64,000 nt of DNA from Polaromonas sp. JS666 (lineage in GTDB: Bacteria; Pseudomonadota; Gammaproteobacteria; Burkholderiales; Burkholderiaceae_C): NCBI RefSeq assembly GCF_900103405.1, contig NZ_FNHX01000003.1, positions 124,001 to 188,000 on the forward strand. The letters run 5' to 3'. Both the position numbers and the translations under genes were made by a program. The first letter of the stretch is position 1, and every line of letters starts with the position of its first letter. The notes under the pieces were generated by a model. The model searched no databases. It saw nothing but the letters and a program-made list of their open reading frames with translations, and was not told where the DNA came from. This document shows positions 63,871 through 64,000 of the stretch, piece after piece.

Positions 63871-64000
63871 ATGAAAATCGGAGAACTGGCCAAAACCGCG
63901 CAGACCCAGACGGAAACCATACGCTACTACGAGCGCGAGGGCTTGCTGCCCGAAGCGGCGCGTACCGGCTCGAACTACCGCATTTACGACGAAAGCCATG
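63871..64000 (+). CDS. MerR-family metal regulator (CadR/PbrR-like), 3' end missing
   Basis: 43 codons before the window ends. MKIGELAKTAQTQTETIRYY followed by EREGLLPEAAR and NYRIY is the MerR DNA-binding domain, closest to the CadR/PbrR group by its IGELAK start and ETIRYYE helix. A GGAGG lies 6 bp before the ATG. Divergent from cadA across 93 bp; expected to activate cadA on binding Cd, Zn or Pb. The metal-binding Cys residues lie outside the window. Confidence 0.88.
   Translation, partial: MKIGELAKTAQTQTETIRYYEREGLLPEAARTGSNYRIYDESH

Overview
The window is about 64 kb of GC-rich, densely coding chromosome with no rRNA, tRNA, CRISPR array, phage or insertion sequence that I can see. The gene content points to a betaproteobacterium of the Comamonadaceae, most likely Polaromonas or a near relative. 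The signs are several Bug/TctC-type orphan receptors, TRAP transporters for sugar acids, slmA close downstream of argB, short GC-rich hairpin repeats between operons, and frequent ATA isoleucine codons before G. The genus is an inference; no marker gene is present. No gene-free stretch exceeds 300 bases; the longest (about 260 bp, 60438-60699) holds a terminator.

Layout. 1-7067 is the end of a surface-polysaccharide (O-antigen/capsule) operon: GT4 transferase (cut by the window edge), Wzy/WaaL-like polymerase or ligase, Wzx flippase, serine-acetyltransferase-like hexapeptide enzyme, a GT2 transferase fused to a sugar-nucleotide epimerase, and another SDR. 7150-11281 holds argB, a TctD/TctE-like two-component pair and slmA.

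11462-30081 is a large sugar-acid (hexuronate/aldonate) catabolic island built from two divergent blocks. Block one has a GntR/FadR regulator, a PAAT-type ABC transporter with two paralogous binding proteins and mannonate dehydratase on the minus strand, facing fructuronate reductase and an SDR. Block two has a second GntR regulator, a Bug receptor, a TRAP transporter, altronate dehydratase and an Ldh2-type dehydrogenase on the minus strand, facing two SDRs and an FAH-type hydrolase. An 18-bp operator-like sequence differing at one base lies in both divergent promoter regions, so the blocks look like one regulon. No KDG kinase or KDPG aldolase is visible; the SDR-SDR-hydrolase trio suggests oxidation and hydrolysis of a 2-keto-3-deoxy acid instead.

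30322-41128 is a TetR-headed fatty-acid beta-oxidation operon: acyl-CoA dehydrogenase, a fused hydroxyacyl-CoA dehydrogenase/enoyl-CoA hydratase, thiolase, two thioesterases, two alpha/beta hydrolases, a second hydratase and a DUF2147 exported protein. 41169-47895 is a second sugar-acid locus: LysR, two Bug receptors, a second altronate-dehydratase homologue, a D-2-hydroxyacid dehydrogenase and an HpcH/HpaI aldolase. 47902-52687 encodes the lower lysine route from aminoadipate semialdehyde to 2-hydroxyglutarate under a divergent LysR. 52692-60437 is an IclR-linked operon joining a spermidine/putrescine-type ABC transporter to a heterotrimeric flavin/[2Fe-2S] dehydrogenase like opine, hydroxyproline or glycine dehydrogenases. 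60700-64000 carries a Crp/Fnr regulator, a Zn/Cd/Pb P-type ATPase with a MerR-type promoter that appears to give a leaderless mRNA, and the start of its divergent MerR regulator.
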